A stretch of 64,000 nucleotides of DNA from Leptobrachium leishanense (taxonomy: Eukaryota; Chordata; Amphibia; Anura; Megophryidae), in NCBI GenBank assembly GCA_009667805.1, contig CM019067.1, forward strand, positions 242,083,721 to 242,147,720, written 5' to 3'. Positions 11,673 through 23,690 of this stretch are shown in pieces. Each line of letters begins with the position of its first letter. The stretch's first letter is position 1. The notes beneath the pieces were generated by a model. The model saw only the letters and a program-made list of their open reading frames with translations. It was not told the origin of the DNA and searched no databases. The translations under genes and the position numbers were made by a program.

Positions 11673-13005
11673 TATTAGTGTGTGCGTGCAAACATGGAAC
11701 AAGTGTTACTTACAATATGTAAATTATCACAAACAATCAATGTTCCTGATGATTATCATGAACCAAATAAGAAACATCCTAAAAGTGTAGAACAGGGACA
11801 AGTAAGGGCAAATTCATCCAGGAAACACAATGACCATGCATGCCTACATACTTAATAAATGTACCAATACCGCACAAAGTTACTCTAACTTAATAAACAT
11901 ATTAAAGTTAAGTAAACATCATTAAGTCTTTTCCAGCATCATGGCAAATTATGAGTCATGTCGCAACTGTTACAGAGCTACAACGAGAAACACACACATT
12001 CAATTTGTATGATCCCATTTAAGGGATCACTGTGCTAAATTTGCCGATTACTTGAGAGCGGGGTTTTATTTTGCCAGATCCATTTTATCTGTTCTAAGCA
12101 AGAGCTTTGAAAGCATCAATATTTATAAGAGAATTCTTGCCCTTTGTTTGTCTGAGAAGGTATTAGGTGTCATTTTAATGCCTAATGTGCAGTCGAGATT
12201 GGTTTTTATTTAGCCCTGAAGATCCTGGGCGATGTCGAGATTCTCTTGTCGCTGCCTTTGATTCTGCAGCTGAAGAAAAGCACTCCAGCATATAAATAAT
12301 TTATGTGTTTTATATTCCACCATTGACAATCACTCGAGCTGCCCAAACAAGTATGGAATACTACGGTCTATTCATTTATTCTGAATTACTCAATCATCGT
12401 CCTATTTATTTCTTTTTTAAATCAAATTTTATTTTGTATCTGGTTGTAGATTGAATATGCGCCAGCTGAGAGTGAACCCCCCCGTTCTACAATTTAAATG
12501 AGGCTCTACAGATTAATTGAAAATAAAATCTTTGCTTTGAAGACTCTTTTACTACCGTGTAGGTTTGAGGCCTCTATCACACATAAAATTATCATGAACA
12601 CGACATTCATGTTGCAACTTATTTATTCTCAATATTTTGCTTATATTCTGTTCTTTGTTTTGTTTATGACAATACGATACCTCAGTATGTCTGTTCGTAT
12701 ACCTTATAGTGAGCAGAAAGGGGTTTATGAGAGTCCTGAGAACGAACAGCAGCACTAGTGGCCTGCTCTATGGTGGGGCCCGCTCAGGTCTCACAAGGCT
12801 TTAGCTCGATTGTGCTGTTGATATACCTTACAGTAAACATTTTATTGTTTATTTTATTACCATAACTTTGCCTATTTTTCATTAAATAAAACTCTGTGAT
12901 AGAGGTTTTCCATGTTGACTGTCATGTATTCCCCACGGATACATGAAACCGGTCCTTGTACGCAGAGTCACCACTACCCTTTCCGATGCTTTGAGTGGTC
13001 AGTTT
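11673..13005. other. Unique AT-rich DNA, no gene recognised
   Basis: No repeat family or exon signature seen. The part at ~11990-12360 has balanced composition without obvious repeats and is flagged in the findings as a possible constrained block. The open frame at 12498-12758 has no recognisable motif. Confidence 0.4.
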
Positions 13006-13035
13006 GAATAATATATATATATATATATATATATA
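13006..13035. repeat. (AT)n microsatellite
   Basis: About 15 uninterrupted AT dinucleotides directly left of an LTR-like end. Replication-slippage repeat. Confidence 0.95.
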
Positions 13036-13417
13036 TGTCACAAGCAGGAGTAGTATATATGCCAAAGCCAAAGGTCAACACCAGAATCGTCCTAATACAA
13101 AGCCAGGGGTCAGATACCAGAATCATCAATAATACAAAGCCAGGGGTCAGATACCAGAATCGGCAATAGCCAAAGCCAGGAGTCATACACAGAGACTGAT
13201 ATATTTTATAAATGCTAGGTAGCAATGCAGGATGTGAGAAACCACGTCAGCGCGCCAATCTCCTCTGACTGCAGAGTATTTAAATCCGGCGGTGCCCGTC
13301 ATAGCTCTGCGCCCTGCCCCTCCAACCGTCACGTGACCGGCTCCATCGTCTGCTTCATCCGACGCTCGGCCAGCGAACAGCATGAAGGACGCTGCCGGGC
13401 GCCAGAGGTACGGGACA
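13036..13417 (-). mobile_element. Gypsy-like LTR candidate (short)
   Basis: Read on the minus strand it starts TGTCCCGTACCTCTGGCG and ends CTCCTGCTTGTGACA, i.e. TG...CA. It has TTTAAATACT as a possible TATA region and three ~36-bp tandem copies around CAGATACCAGAATC (13070-13180) in its 3' half. No TSD can be read because the left flank is (AT)n. The CTTTGGCT/TTCTGGTAT style is common in amphibian Gypsy LTRs. Confidence 0.45.
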
Positions 13418-13543
13418 TGGACCTTTTTGTATGTTTATACCTTGTCTTTTTCTTGGTTTCATTATGTTACTATAGTAAGCATAAAAAAGTGAGGAGACAC
13501 ACTAAGACATAAAATGTTTGTCGCCACAAAATAACAGAGAAAC

Positions 13544-13623
13544 TTAAACACTCAAAACATTGAATATTTTTCTATTTACTTGGAAAGGTAAATAGAAAAA
13601 TATTCAATGTTTTGAGTGTTTAA
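13544..13623. repeat. Perfect 36-bp inverted repeat, 8-nt loop
   Basis: Arms 13544-13579 and 13588-13623 are exact complements (TTAAACACTCAAAACATTGA is the start of the left arm); the loop is TTGGAAAG. A second, outer pairing exists between AAATAACAGAGAAAC (13529-13543) and GTTTCTTTCTGTTATTT (~13650-13666). The transcript would form a long hairpin. Confidence 0.9.
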
Positions 13624-13699
13624 TAAATGGTAACTTGGCCAAACCATTAAGTTTCTTTCTGTTATTTTTTGGCCTCAAGGTTGACATCGGGCCATGTTG

Positions 13700-15727
13700 G
13701 CCTTCAGTGAATTGATCAAAAATTTGCATGAATGCATCTCAATTATACTATGTACAATTCAGTAACAGTCCTCTCATATACAGTTTCTTGTTTTACCAAG
13801 CTGTATTTAATATTGATAGCTGCATACATGAACATAAAGAAAAGCATTGTAGTAGACTAGCTAATATACTGACACAGTATAAAACAATTTCCAAATGTAT
13901 AGTTCTTATGAGTTCTGATTGTACAGAAAGACCTCTTTATGTACTGGCAGTAAGGGTTCAGAGATGGCTAAACAAGCCAAAGAGTTGAGTCGTGCTTAAA
14001 TAGGAAGCCAGGAAGGGAACCCATGGCATCTCTATCCCTCCCCTACAGAGAGAGTCGGCCTGCAACCCGGCGAACCCGAGCTCTGTGGATCAGGCCTCCA
14101 TAGCACTGAGGGAGACCTGTGCTGCCGTGTGAGTCCCAAACAGACCTGCCTTTGTCAGAAAGGCTCTCCATGGTGATACCTGCAAAACCATTTCTTCTCA
14201 AACTTGCCCTGGTCGGTGCAGTGTTTCACAATAGTAGAATGTTACCCTTCCATTTTTGATTTGCCATGGTTAGTGCAACAATCCTCAGCAGTATTACACA
14301 CCCCTTCCCACTGCAGGGAGTGTATACGCAATGAATGACATTGTTGCATACAAGACTTCATCAGGACGTCATCCCTGATGATGACAGCAACGACATAACA
14401 CACACTCGCTCCCACAGCCCACAGAACACCAACACACCAGTACCACAGCACTCGAATATTGCAATATTATTTTGAGCTGTATACGTCAGCTAAACAGATC
14501 TACCCTACTTGTCGCATGCACTGTCCTTAACATACACGCACGGTTTGGCCATATAAACTGCATTTCAGTACACCGTCTGCCAAACTGCGATACAGCCAGT
14601 ACAAATATCTCGTACTCTCCACAACAATCTTCTATTCCCGGAATACTGTGTGACAGACCCCCCCAACCCCAGACAACAACGAGCAATAGAATTATTATTA
14701 TTTATTTTTTTGTCTCTTTGAGAATGCTTATGTTTGGATCATAGAAAGCTACTGCAGAAGAAAAAATAAACAATTATCCTATTTTAAGCTTTGTAATCTA
14801 CACTGGCTTCTTTGAACCACATCAATTAAAGGGCTTTTGAAGGTGAACTACTCAGCAAAAAGAGTTTGGTTTTGCTTTGTGATACCATAGTCTACACATA
14901 ATTAATTACAGAAATGTTCTATTCATACAACCTGAAGAGGACACTTATTTTTATGAAGATTTATCTGTTGCACAATTTCATCCTAATAATTACAATAAAT
15001 TGCCTAAAAGACCGGATGTATAAATGTAAGTCCACGGTGAATAATAATAATTACTGTATGCGATACATAATGAGACGAACTAGGACATAGATGCTTGGAC
15101 TTGATGGTATCAGTCATGATGCCATTTCTAAGGGCTCTCTTCTGAAATATAGATACATTTTAATGTTTAATATATTATGTAAGAAGAAAAATTGTGATCA
15201 TGCTCAGGCTAGCCATCGCTCAACAAAGATCAACAAAGATTTGTTGGATCGAAATGTTGCCCAGGTACAGTATTGTGGAATAAAGAATTTTTTCTCTAAG
15301 AAATACTGATGCTGTGTGTCCACGTATCTTCTGTCTACTGTGGAGTTTGGGGGATTCCAGTGACTGTGCACAAAGGTTCGAACAGAACGCAGTAACGTTA
15401 TCTACTTTCATACAGACTAGCCACTGGATCAGTTGGTGTGAGCAGAGGCACACAAATAGGCGTCAGCCTAAGACCTTGCACCTGCTTGTGCCTTGTATAG
15501 CCCGCAGTGGAAGGATGTTCCAGCAGCTGATAATTAAACCGCTGTTTGCTAGAGGCTCTTGTGGATGTGGATGGTCTCTCTTTCATGGCAGAGACAGTTC
15601 ATCTAAATGTCCTGTCAGAATGCAGGTGAAGTAGGCAGAAAACAGAACAAGAGGCATGGTGCCTTTCAGGAATCTAATGGCTCCCCGCCACAGTCTCCTA
15701 CTTATCCGGTCCATGCGCTGTGATCAT
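13700..15727. other. Unique DNA, no gene recognised
   Basis: No family-level repeat assigned. 15217-15290 (CAACAAAGATCAACAAAGAT, then GATCGAAATGTTGCCC and TGGAATAAAGAATTTTTTC) resembles other gene-free dispersed frog sequences with a GAAACGTTG-like core, as near 27.8 and 40.57 kb. Small open frames carry no recognisable domain. Confidence 0.35.
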
Positions 15728-16669
15728 TGTCATGGGGGCACCCGGCGTGAGCCAAGGTGGGCCCTTTATACTGAATAGCTAGCCCTTGAGACAGGTTAGC
15801 TGCTGGCTGCATGAACACAGACCACACAGATACAAGACAAGAGAAATGACAAAACTGGAACAGGAAATGGCAGGAGAACAGAACTAAATGGAACCCTGAG
15901 ATAAGGTTCTTGCATGGCCTTCTGTCTATGGAAACCTAACAAGAAATAACACAGAGACAGAAGAACAGGAAGGGCAAGGGTTAAACAAGATGCAGCAGGA
16001 CAATATACTCACACCCAGCAGCAACACAGGGAACCCTGAACTGGGATAAGGTCTTTGCACTGGCCTCTATGCTATGGATTATATATAATGCTGCTGGGAA
16101 TACACAGAACAGGAAACAAGGAACATAATATAGAGACGTCAAAACCAGAGCCAAAGGATCAAGAGCCAGGAGGGGGAGTCAGACAAGCCAAGAATCAGGA
16201 ACCAGAATATCATACAGGGAAATAACAAGCGCATAGTTAGGAATACAAGCAAAGATCATACACAGAATACTAGGACAAGATAACAGCAATGACTCAGGAA
16301 CAGGAACCAGATTCTCAGGAACCAGAACCCATGCAAGAGCAGGGAGCTATTGCACTGCTTGCAATATATATAGGGACCAGGACTGAGCAGACAGGACTGA
16401 CCATGTAACCTCAGGCCAGGCGAGCCACAGGGGAATCCAGGAGGATACAGGGCCGAGTGGCTAACCCAGACAGGGAAGAGCTGCCCTGGATCACTCTCAC
16501 CACCAGAGGGCATGGCTGGAACAGGTGGACATGAGACAGATCATAACGCAGTGTGACAGGCGCACAGGAGCTAGTGAGGAGAGTCAGGCAGCAGCCAAAT
16601 GAAATGACCACTGACCACCAAAGAGCAGGGGACCACCTGTTCCCCCAACAGCCAGACCACCACCTGACA
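15728..16669 (-). mobile_element. Gypsy-like LTR candidate (~940 bp)
   Basis: On the minus strand it begins TGTCAGGTGGTGGTCTGG and ends GTGCCCCCATGACA, giving TG...CA with a TGTCA/TGACA terminal palindrome. A TATA run (CCCTATATATATTGC) lies about a third of the way in, followed by CTGGTTCC/CTTGGC-rich sequence typical of amphibian LTRs. Direct flanks do not show a clear TSD, so it may border an eroded internal region or have lost its partner. Confidence 0.55.
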
Positions 16670-17765
16670 ATTCACTGTACCTGGGGAGTAGGAAATCATT
16701 TTTTTAATGCAACATTAAATATGTACTAATTCAGGACTGATATGTTGATCTAAACAAACATAAGTACAAGCAAGGTTCCTTACATCATAAGTCCTTATAC
16801 ACTATAACAAGGACAAAAGAACATTGTGTACAAGACCTCACTGTGTGCTTGATCTAAACAAGATACCTTACTATTCAGATCATAAAACCAGACAGACATT
16901 TACTTCATATATGTACATTGTAAAGCACACAACACAGACATCCATATCAATTATTTCATTGAATAAGAGAACAAACCAGAGAATTAATCCATTTTACAGT
17001 CAGAATGTTAACCTTGGAGAGCACAAAAAAGTGACGGGGTGACTCATTTGAGATGGAAAGCCACATCAATAAAAATTGAGCTTATCCTTATCGTAAATAT
17101 GGAAATGGATCCTTGCAGTGTTCAAATGCAAATTTACTCACTACATTTCGTGTTAATCTTATTATGTAGGATGACATATAACTTAAAAGGCATAAAAAAG
17201 GTCTTTACTATTTATTGAAGTGACCTTTTATGAGAGGGTGCTCTTACGTAGAAATAATTTTTCATTACATTACAATAGCAAGGCAATATTTGAGCTAACA
17301 AGATTATATATACATATATACAGTCACCACAATCTGTTGAGGGACCCTGGCAAATCACGGTGGTCACTGAGCCTTCTATCCTACCTTATTTCCTCATGAT
17401 CTAGTATGGCATCCTCCAAATGGTAGGGGTATTGGTACACGTTAGAGGTCCATGTTCTGTGAAATACGGGCCCCTCAGCTGTAGAGTTGCCAGGTCGGCC
17501 ATGTTTTCCTGGACACCTTTAACTGTTTTATGCAGAGGGGATCACAGGGAAAAGTGCTGTCCTGCAATATGTATAATTAATATGCTGCAGGAAATAAATC
17601 AAGGCAGGAAACCTGGGATTCAATTTTTTGATCTCTTACCTGCCTCATATGTATTATACATGTTACGGGGTGGCATTTATGATGCACTGCCCTTCAGCAT
17701 GAATAAATAATGTGGCCAGTAAAACATGGCCGATATAGCAACTCTACTGCTCTGTCAGGGTAAAA
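16670..17765. other. Unique AT-rich DNA, no gene recognised
   Basis: No transposon termini, tandem repeats or coding motifs identified. TATATATACATATATACAG near 17304 is low-complexity. Confidence 0.35.
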
Positions 17766-17770
17766 ACATG

Positions 17771-17952
17771 CAGTTTTATTCAGAGAGAGGTGAAACTCAG
17801 GGGAATGACTGGAGAACTGAAAATTCTAGGTCAAAATAACCAAACCAGAAAAATTCTCCTATTTATCTCACTTTCCAAATTGGCTATTTTGTCTGGTTTG
17901 TTCACTTCTACTGCCAGTTCTCCTGGTTTTCACTTTTCTCTGAATAACCCTG
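17771..17952. mobile_element. TA-type MITE, family B, short copy 1
   Basis: Starts CAGTTTTATTCAGAGAGAGG and ends TCTCTGAATAACCCTG. The core AAAATTCTAGGTCAAAATA and its near complement form a foldback. Left terminus has drifted from the family CAGGGTTATTC. Confidence 0.7.
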
Positions 17953-18117
17953 AAAATCTCATGGAGATTGATAGCCCAATGGTGCCCTGGTCTCCCCTCC
18001 CATAGACTGGCCTTATTAAAAACCTATATAGAGGGATGGATTGGGGCCAAATAATTACCCAAGTGGATGCGTTGTCAGTGCTGGGAAGGGGCAGTGTTTA
18101 TACATGCTTGGGACTGA

Positions 18118-18298
18118 CAGGGCTATTCAGAAAGAGGTGAAAACCAGGAGAATGACTGGAGAAGTGAAAATTCTAGGTCAAAATAGCCAAACCAGAAAAA
18201 TTCTCCCATTTATCTCAATTTCCAAATTGGCTATTTGGTCTAGATTGTTCATTCTCCTGGCAATTCTAAAGGTTTTCACCTCTCTCTGAATAGCCCTG
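18118..18298. mobile_element. TA-type MITE, family B, short copy 2
   Basis: Ends CAGGGCTATTCAGAAAGAGG and CCTCTCTCTGAATAGCCCTG. Same foldback core as copy 1 (AAATTCTAGGTCAAAATAGC). About 165 bp separates it from copy 1 in the same orientation. Confidence 0.75.
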
Positions 18299-18380
18299 AT
18301 TAGTTTGAGTCCTGCCCATGACACCTGGCCCATATAACTGTTGGCCAGTCTGTGCCTGTATGGATCACAAAAAACTAATA

Positions 18381-19210
18381 CAGGGTTATTCAAAGCGATT
18401 TGAAAAGTCACCGCAGGTTTAGTGACTTTTCATTCCTTGCACTTCGGGGCGATTTGGCGATGCAGTGTAGGGAAAACTCCCTGCAAACACCCCGAATACT
18501 CACCGCAAACCCGCCGAACACTCACCGAAATCCACAGAAACAGCTAGATTAAACACGCCGGAGAAACCCGACTAGCAGGCGATCACAGAGCAGCTGCTGG
18601 AAAAAGCTGACACGCAGACGAACGAGGTGAAAAAAACAAAAAACTGTTCGCTTGAAAGTTTGAAATTTGAAACGCTGTTTGAAAAAAAAAACTACTGAAC
18701 GGAAATGTCTGGAATTTACACATAAGATCCAATGAATGATAATAAAAAGGTCTGTTAAAGAAAAAAGAAAAAATGATTAAATTAAAAATGGAAGAAAAAT
18801 TGACAAAGTCCCAAAAAATGCATAAAATAGCCAAAAAAAATCTAAAACTAAAGAGACTTTACTGCAGAATAAAATAAATGGTTTATCAGATATTGGATTA
18901 AAACAGGAGTATTTTTAACATTGAAGCCTATGGGATTCTCCTGAATAAACCTGTCGAATGAAACCACCGAACAGCAGGGCACGTCGGCAACTTTTCACTG
19001 CTGTTCGGTGTTCTCTGAATAGACGAAGCATTGCTTCTATGAAGAATGTCACTGCCCTCGAACAGGCACCGTATGTGAAGGCAATTCACCAAGATTTGGC
19101 GAACTGCCTGCTCTCAGAATAGTTGAATGGCCCTGAAATGTCCCCATACACAGAATTTCAGTGTCTGGTTACATTTCGGGGCCAGATCGTCTCTCTTTGA
19201 ATAACCCTGA
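18381..19210. mobile_element. TA-type MITE, family B, long form (830 bp)
   Basis: Ends CAGGGTTATTCAAAGCGATT and TCTTTGAATAACCCTGA with TA on both sides (18379-18380 and 19211-19212), which suggests a Tc1/mariner-type target. Inside are CGCCGAACA-rich segments and the marker TTTTTAACATTGAAGCCTAT. The copy at 37644-38513 is the same element in inverted orientation. Confidence 0.72.
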
Positions 19211-19394
19211 TAGTGTGCCACTATATGCTAAGATGACCAAACAAGACCAAATATGCAATAGGAATGCAAACTTGAGGGTATGTTCCAATTTCAATTTTAT
19301 ACAGTGTAAATATATATATAAAACAAATGGCAAACACAACAGCACTCCCCAACGATAAGCAAATGAATACGATACGGTCGTAACTGCTCTAAAA

Positions 19395-19532
19395 CAGGGT
19401 TGTGAAACTCACGCCTGCCAGATGGTTCTGAACTACAACTCCCATTATTCCCTGGCTATTTTTTTGCATTGAAAGAATCCTGGGAACTGTAGGCATCAGC
19501 ATCTGGGAGGGGGCATGAGTTTGACAGACATG
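19395..19532. mobile_element. Diverged hAT-type MITE
   Basis: Related to 43995-44129: CAGGGTTGTGAAACTC at the left, GAGTTTGACAGACATG at the right, and GAACTACAACTCCCATTA inside. Flanking 8-mers CTCTAAAA and GTGTAAAA match at six positions, so this copy is old. Confidence 0.6.
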
Positions 19533-19732
19533 GTGTAAAAAATAGGCAGCGATGACATAAGGATACACTTGTTGCTTTCAATAGTTTTATCTTCTAGATC
19601 ACCGTTTCTAGATGAATATTTGACCGGATCGACCAGCTGAATTGTGATTTTGAGGGGAAAAGGCACCTTGTTTCAAATTAATGACAATGAAAACACGCAA
19701 CAAAAAAAGAACCGTTATTCCATTAAGTAGAC

Positions 19733-19907
19733 CAGTGGTTCCCAACCGCGGTCCTCATTTTCTCCTAACAGCCCAGGTTTTATGGATCACCTTGGGGAAA
19801 TGCAGACTGAATCCTGCAATCACTGAGCAGCAAATCATATCACATGTGCTTCAGATATCAGGAAAACCTGACCTGTTGGGGCTGAGGACCAGGGTTGGGA
19901 ACCACTG
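19733..19907. mobile_element. Palindromic hAT MITE (CAGTGGTTCCCAACC ends), second copy
   Basis: 175 bp, arms CAGTGGTTCCCAACCGCGGT and ACCAGGGTTGGGAACCACTG. Flanking 8-mers AAGTAGAC and AAGTAGGC differ at one base. Same family as 5223-5406. Confidence 0.85.
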
Positions 19908-20557
19908 AAGTAGGCCATAAACAAGTCTGCTCATTGTGCTCAGTAGTTTTTACATTATCTATAATAATATATTTCCACTTGACGGCCGGGGAGATTTTTT
20001 TGAGCTCTAATGAGTTTAGCACCGTATCATCACATAATAAATGTGGCCTCACTTGCGAGACTCCTCCCTTCTAATTTATTGATTGTTGTGTACCTTTTAT
20101 CATGTGCCTTGATGATTGGGACCCATTAATTACACAACATTGTTTAGTTTCTCAGTTGATTCAATTCTTAAATATCTCTGGCTATGCTGCAGCTTTTTAA
20201 AAGGAGCAATACCAAATAAGCTGCAAATATATTACTTGTGCATTACAAAAACACATCATAAAACACATTCAATTATTTATTTTCTTTGTTTGAATTAATT
20301 GCATGTAAAAAGGGAAAATAAAGTTAGGTTTTTGGCTCCTGCTTCCATTTTGTGGATTTTTCCCATGAGGCAGCATTTACCAAAATCTTAGGGCAAATCT
20401 CACTTTCAGCTGTACTATAGGATAAAGCAATAGTAAAGAGGCAATGGGGTGGAGAAGTCAATGTTTAGACAAGGCTGCAGGGGGTGTAATGTGTTGTCCA
20501 GGCTACCCAAGATAAGAGATGGCAGCTGAATGAGATATGATACTGAGCTTCCAACAC

Positions 20558-20692
20558 TTTATAATTCTAGATCAAAGTAGCCAAACCAGAAAAATTATCC
20601 CATTTATCTCACTTTCCAAATCAGCTATTTTGACCTAGAATTTTCACTACTCCAAAGTTCTCCAGAATTTCACCTTTCTGTGAATAACCCTG
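20558..20692. mobile_element. TA-type MITE, family B, left-truncated
   Basis: Carries the AATTCTAGATCAAAGTAGCC core and ends TTCTGTGAATAACCCTG followed by ATA. The left terminus is missing. Confidence 0.6.
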
Positions 20693-20723
20693 ATAGACTC
20701 CATTTTATGTCCAATGACCCACA

Positions 20724-21195
20724 TTATTATTATTTATTTATAAAGCACCAGCATATTCTGCAGCGCTGTACAATGGGCACAATATAGACAGGGTTACAAT
20801 ACATTGAACAACATTTTGACAAACCAGTATAGGAGGAAACAAAGGCCCTATTCCCGTTGGAATTTACAATCTAGAAAGGTTGGGGGTGGAAACAGGAGGA
20901 GAGGACTGCAAGGTGAGACTGATGGACTGCAAGGTGAGAGTGATGGACTGGTTGCAGCAGTGAGTCGGGTGGTAGGCTTTCCTAAATAGGAATGTCTTAA
21001 GGGAGCGTTTGAAGGATGGGAAACTAGGGGAAGTCTGATCGTACGAGGGAGAGCGTTCCAGAGGATGGGGGCTACGTGTGAGAAATCCTGCAGTCTATCA
21101 TGGGAAGAGGTGATGCGGGGAGAAGCTAGGCGCAGGTCACTGTTTGATCTTAGGGAGCGGGCTGGGGTGTATTTGGTGATTAGTGGGGAGCTGAG
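20724..21195 (-). mobile_element. L2/CR1-type LINE 3' end, 5'-truncated
   Basis: The minus strand encodes the last part of a LINE reverse transcriptase (recognisable residues around WNALPRTIRLPL and HPSNAP) followed by a 3' UTR with CATTGTACAGCGCTGC and a terminal TTTATAAATAAATAATAATA repeat at 20724. These tails are frequent in frog genomes. The same 3' UTR ends the copy at 25358-25772. No intact frame; it breaks off at 21196. Confidence 0.8.
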
Positions 21196-21198
21196 TTA

Positions 21199-21250
21199 GG
21201 CTGGCAGCACACAAGCGCACTTATACTTCCCTGCATCTGTGCCGCCAGCC
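21199..21250. mobile_element. Miniature (52-bp) Harbinger-like element
   Basis: GGCTGGCAGCACAC and CTGTGCCGCCAGCC are inverted, with TTA at 21196-21198 and 21251-21253. The right TTA is shared with the next MITE. It is so short that chance or an internal deletion must be considered. Confidence 0.5.
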
Positions 21251-21253
21251 TTA

Positions 21254-21702
21254 GGCTAGGGTCAGACGAGCGTGATTCCTACGGACTATACGTCCGTGCA
21301 CACGGACGTACGTCAGTACAGAAGACGCAGTAGTGGCCACACAGTCCGTTTATTCACTGACGTATATATTTTGACGGATGTAGGAGGGAAAATAAATTAA
21401 AAAGCGAAACCATTTTGTCCGTGAAAAATGCTGGACGTATAAATGCAGTCCGTCTGACCACGTTCCATCACTCACACACAAAGCTATGCAGACGTTGCGG
21501 ACGCAGCGCACTTTGTGCGGCCGTTCTAGGGGTTGTACGTTCTTGCCTGCCTTGCGTCCTTTTGCCGCGGCCGTTGTGTGTCTGCAGTTCAGTGCGGACG
21601 TACTTCCTGTGTCAGGCTCCAATGGGCTTTCTGTCATGCTATCACGGACGTACTTTTAGGCGCAATCACGAACGTGAATACTACGCTCGTCTGACCCCAG
21701 CC
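21254..21702. mobile_element. Harbinger-like MITE, family A copy 3
   Basis: Ends GGCTAGGGTCAGACGAGCG and CGCTCGTCTGACCCCAGCC flanked by TTA on both sides. Contains CGGACGTA-rich subterminal repeats, TTGACGGATGTAGGAGGGAA and GTTCTTGCCTGCCTTGCGTC. The frames at 21350-21637 and 21415-21783 are artefacts of CG-rich repeats. Confidence 0.88.
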
Positions 21703-22842
21703 TTAGTGAGGATCAAGTGCTGTAAACACACTGTGGGGGCAGTTTTACAAAACAAAAGATCACACAATGGATGCACCCAGTGACACATATAGAGTAAAAT
21801 ATTTTCTTAACTAAACATACAAGAGAAAAACAAAGCAGATGTAAGATATCAGCAACATAAAATAAGCAAAATAGGGACAGTTACATTTTTGGAGAAAGTG
21901 CCCCTTTAATTTCTTCACCAGGGTTAGTCTTAGGAGCTAACTACATATTTTTAGGAGCCAGGCAAAGCTTTCTACATGGGTTTGTGCAACATAATCCAGA
22001 AATTTAGGAGCCAAAGGTAGAATTCTAGGAGCCCGAGCCAGTGATTACATGGCCCCTTGCTTTGTCAAGTCTTGACTTTATCTACAGATAAGATAGTTGC
22101 CCCAGTTGCTGGCATCTGATCGCGTCTCATCGACCTCTCATTTCCAGTTGCGCTGAGCAGTCAAGTAAATTCACTTAACAAGTGAGATAATAAGCATAAT
22201 TACATAATAGGCAGATGAGATGAATCTGTAGTCTACGAAAATGACTAATACAGTTGAATCTTTACAAGGATGAAAAATGAGCAACATGCAGACATGCACT
22301 GCTACATCTTATTGTGTTAGAAGCGTTAAGTGCACTTTAAGGCGCAATCATGTCTTATTTTACGTAACATAGCACTGACATGTAAACAATTTAAAACTAT
22401 TTAGATAAAAGCAAGATAAATTCTATGAACCTCTTCTAGAATTATGTATTTCGTTTTTTTAATCTATTTTACTGGTATTCACTTCACAGTTTATACCTTA
22501 AGTGTGCACGCTGCAGAATATATTTAAATAAATAAATATATTTGATGTGTGGACATGGAAAACATAAGGTATATGCTATATACAATGGCCTATATACCAT
22601 AGTAGTCGATAACATCTCCTGTAGTTAGCTTATCAATAGAAAATGGCATTCCCTTTGAGCCGCAAGCTCAGCTTGTAGCTCAGATGTAGCATTTCCCTGC
22701 GTGCTTTTACTGTAAATTAACATCTCCTATACTTATTATGGGAGACGTTGATTTTCACCTCCATGTGGATGCGTAGGCTATTACAAAGTAGCCTGTGCTT
22801 CCAACCCGGGAGACGTTATCTCACTGTGAAATAACGTCTCCT
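21703..22842. other. Unique DNA with a possible foldback at 22605-22845
   Basis: Largely unique. AACATCTCCTGTAG (22610) pairs with AATAACGTCTCCTC-type ends (22830), with two internal ACATCTCCT/GGAGACGTT copies, which suggests an old foldback repeat. No gene recognised. Confidence 0.4.
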
Positions 22843-22986
22843 CAAAGCAATTTCACTGCCGTTGAAGATCACCATATTTCACTGGCAATTCACCAATATT
22901 TGGCGAACGGCTCCAAAACCGCACCGAACAGAGAATTTCACCGTTCGGTGTAATTTCGGAGCCAATTCGGATCTCTTTGAATAATG
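22843..22986. mobile_element. Family B (long form) end fragment
   Basis: TTTGGCGAACGG, ACCGTTCGGTGTAATTTCGG and CTCTTTGAATAATGG match the right part of 18381-19210, ending at the point where CCCTG would be expected. Confidence 0.6.
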
Positions 22987-22989
22987 GAT

Positions 22990-23690
22990 TTGTAGGAAAA
23001 ATAGATGGACAGAAAGAAAGAAAGGAAGAAAGAAGCATAGATGGAAAGAAGAACGAATAGAAAGATGGAAACATAGAGGGAAGGAAAGCAGTAAGGGGGA
23101 AAGAACAGGGGCGTACCTAGAACATTTGGCACCTGGGGCGGATCCTATATTTGGCACCCCCCCCAACTTTAAAATGTAAAAAAAATTTTTTAAAAAAATC
23201 ACACGCACTTTTTTTAATGTTTTCAAAAATATTTTTAGTGATCGCATTCTGGCAGGACGTGATGTATACATATAATAATGACATATTATGAATCTGCCGA
23301 TTGGTGGATCATTCATGCGTCCTCTGTGTTGTGCAATAAGGGGCGAGAGTGTAGATTATTTTTGAATAATTGTTATTTTTAAGTGATTTTGCAAACTCAC
23401 AACATATCCATCCTATAAGGTGGTTTTATTTTTTCTGTAAGAGACCTTTTTATTATCAATCATATCATTATCCAAATTTTTTTTCTCATAGGGTTTCACC
23501 CTACGGGGTGGTGTCACCTGGCGCGGACCGCCCCCCCCCCCAGGTACGCCCCTGGGAAAGAAAGAAAGGTAGAAAGAAGGGGGAAAGAAAGAAAAGGTGG
23601 AAGGAAAGAAGTAAGGGGGAAAGAAAGAAAGCGGGAACGAAAGACAGGTAAAAAGAAAGAGAGAGGGAGAGAAAGAGAGAATGTGATTAT
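22990..23690. repeat. Purine-rich GAAA/GGAA tract, split by a hAT MITE
   Basis: Runs of GAAAGAAAG and GGAAAG flank the hAT at 23106-23554. Long minus-strand frames rich in Phe, Leu and Ser reflect the polypyrimidine strand and are not genes. Confidence 0.85.
23106..23554. mobile_element. hAT MITE (CAGGGGCGTACCTAG ends)
   Basis: 449 bp, CAGGGGCGTACCTAG at the left and CAGGTACGCCCCTG at the right. Exact 8-bp duplications GGAAAGAA (23098-23105 and 23555-23562) lie in the purine tract. Because the tract itself is repetitive, the TSD is supportive rather than decisive. Confidence 0.85.

Noticed and set aside
21415..21783. 122-aa plus-strand frame and similar frames in other family A copies
   Set aside because: The same kind of frame appears in many CG-rich Harbinger-like MITEs at different offsets and is not conserved as protein.
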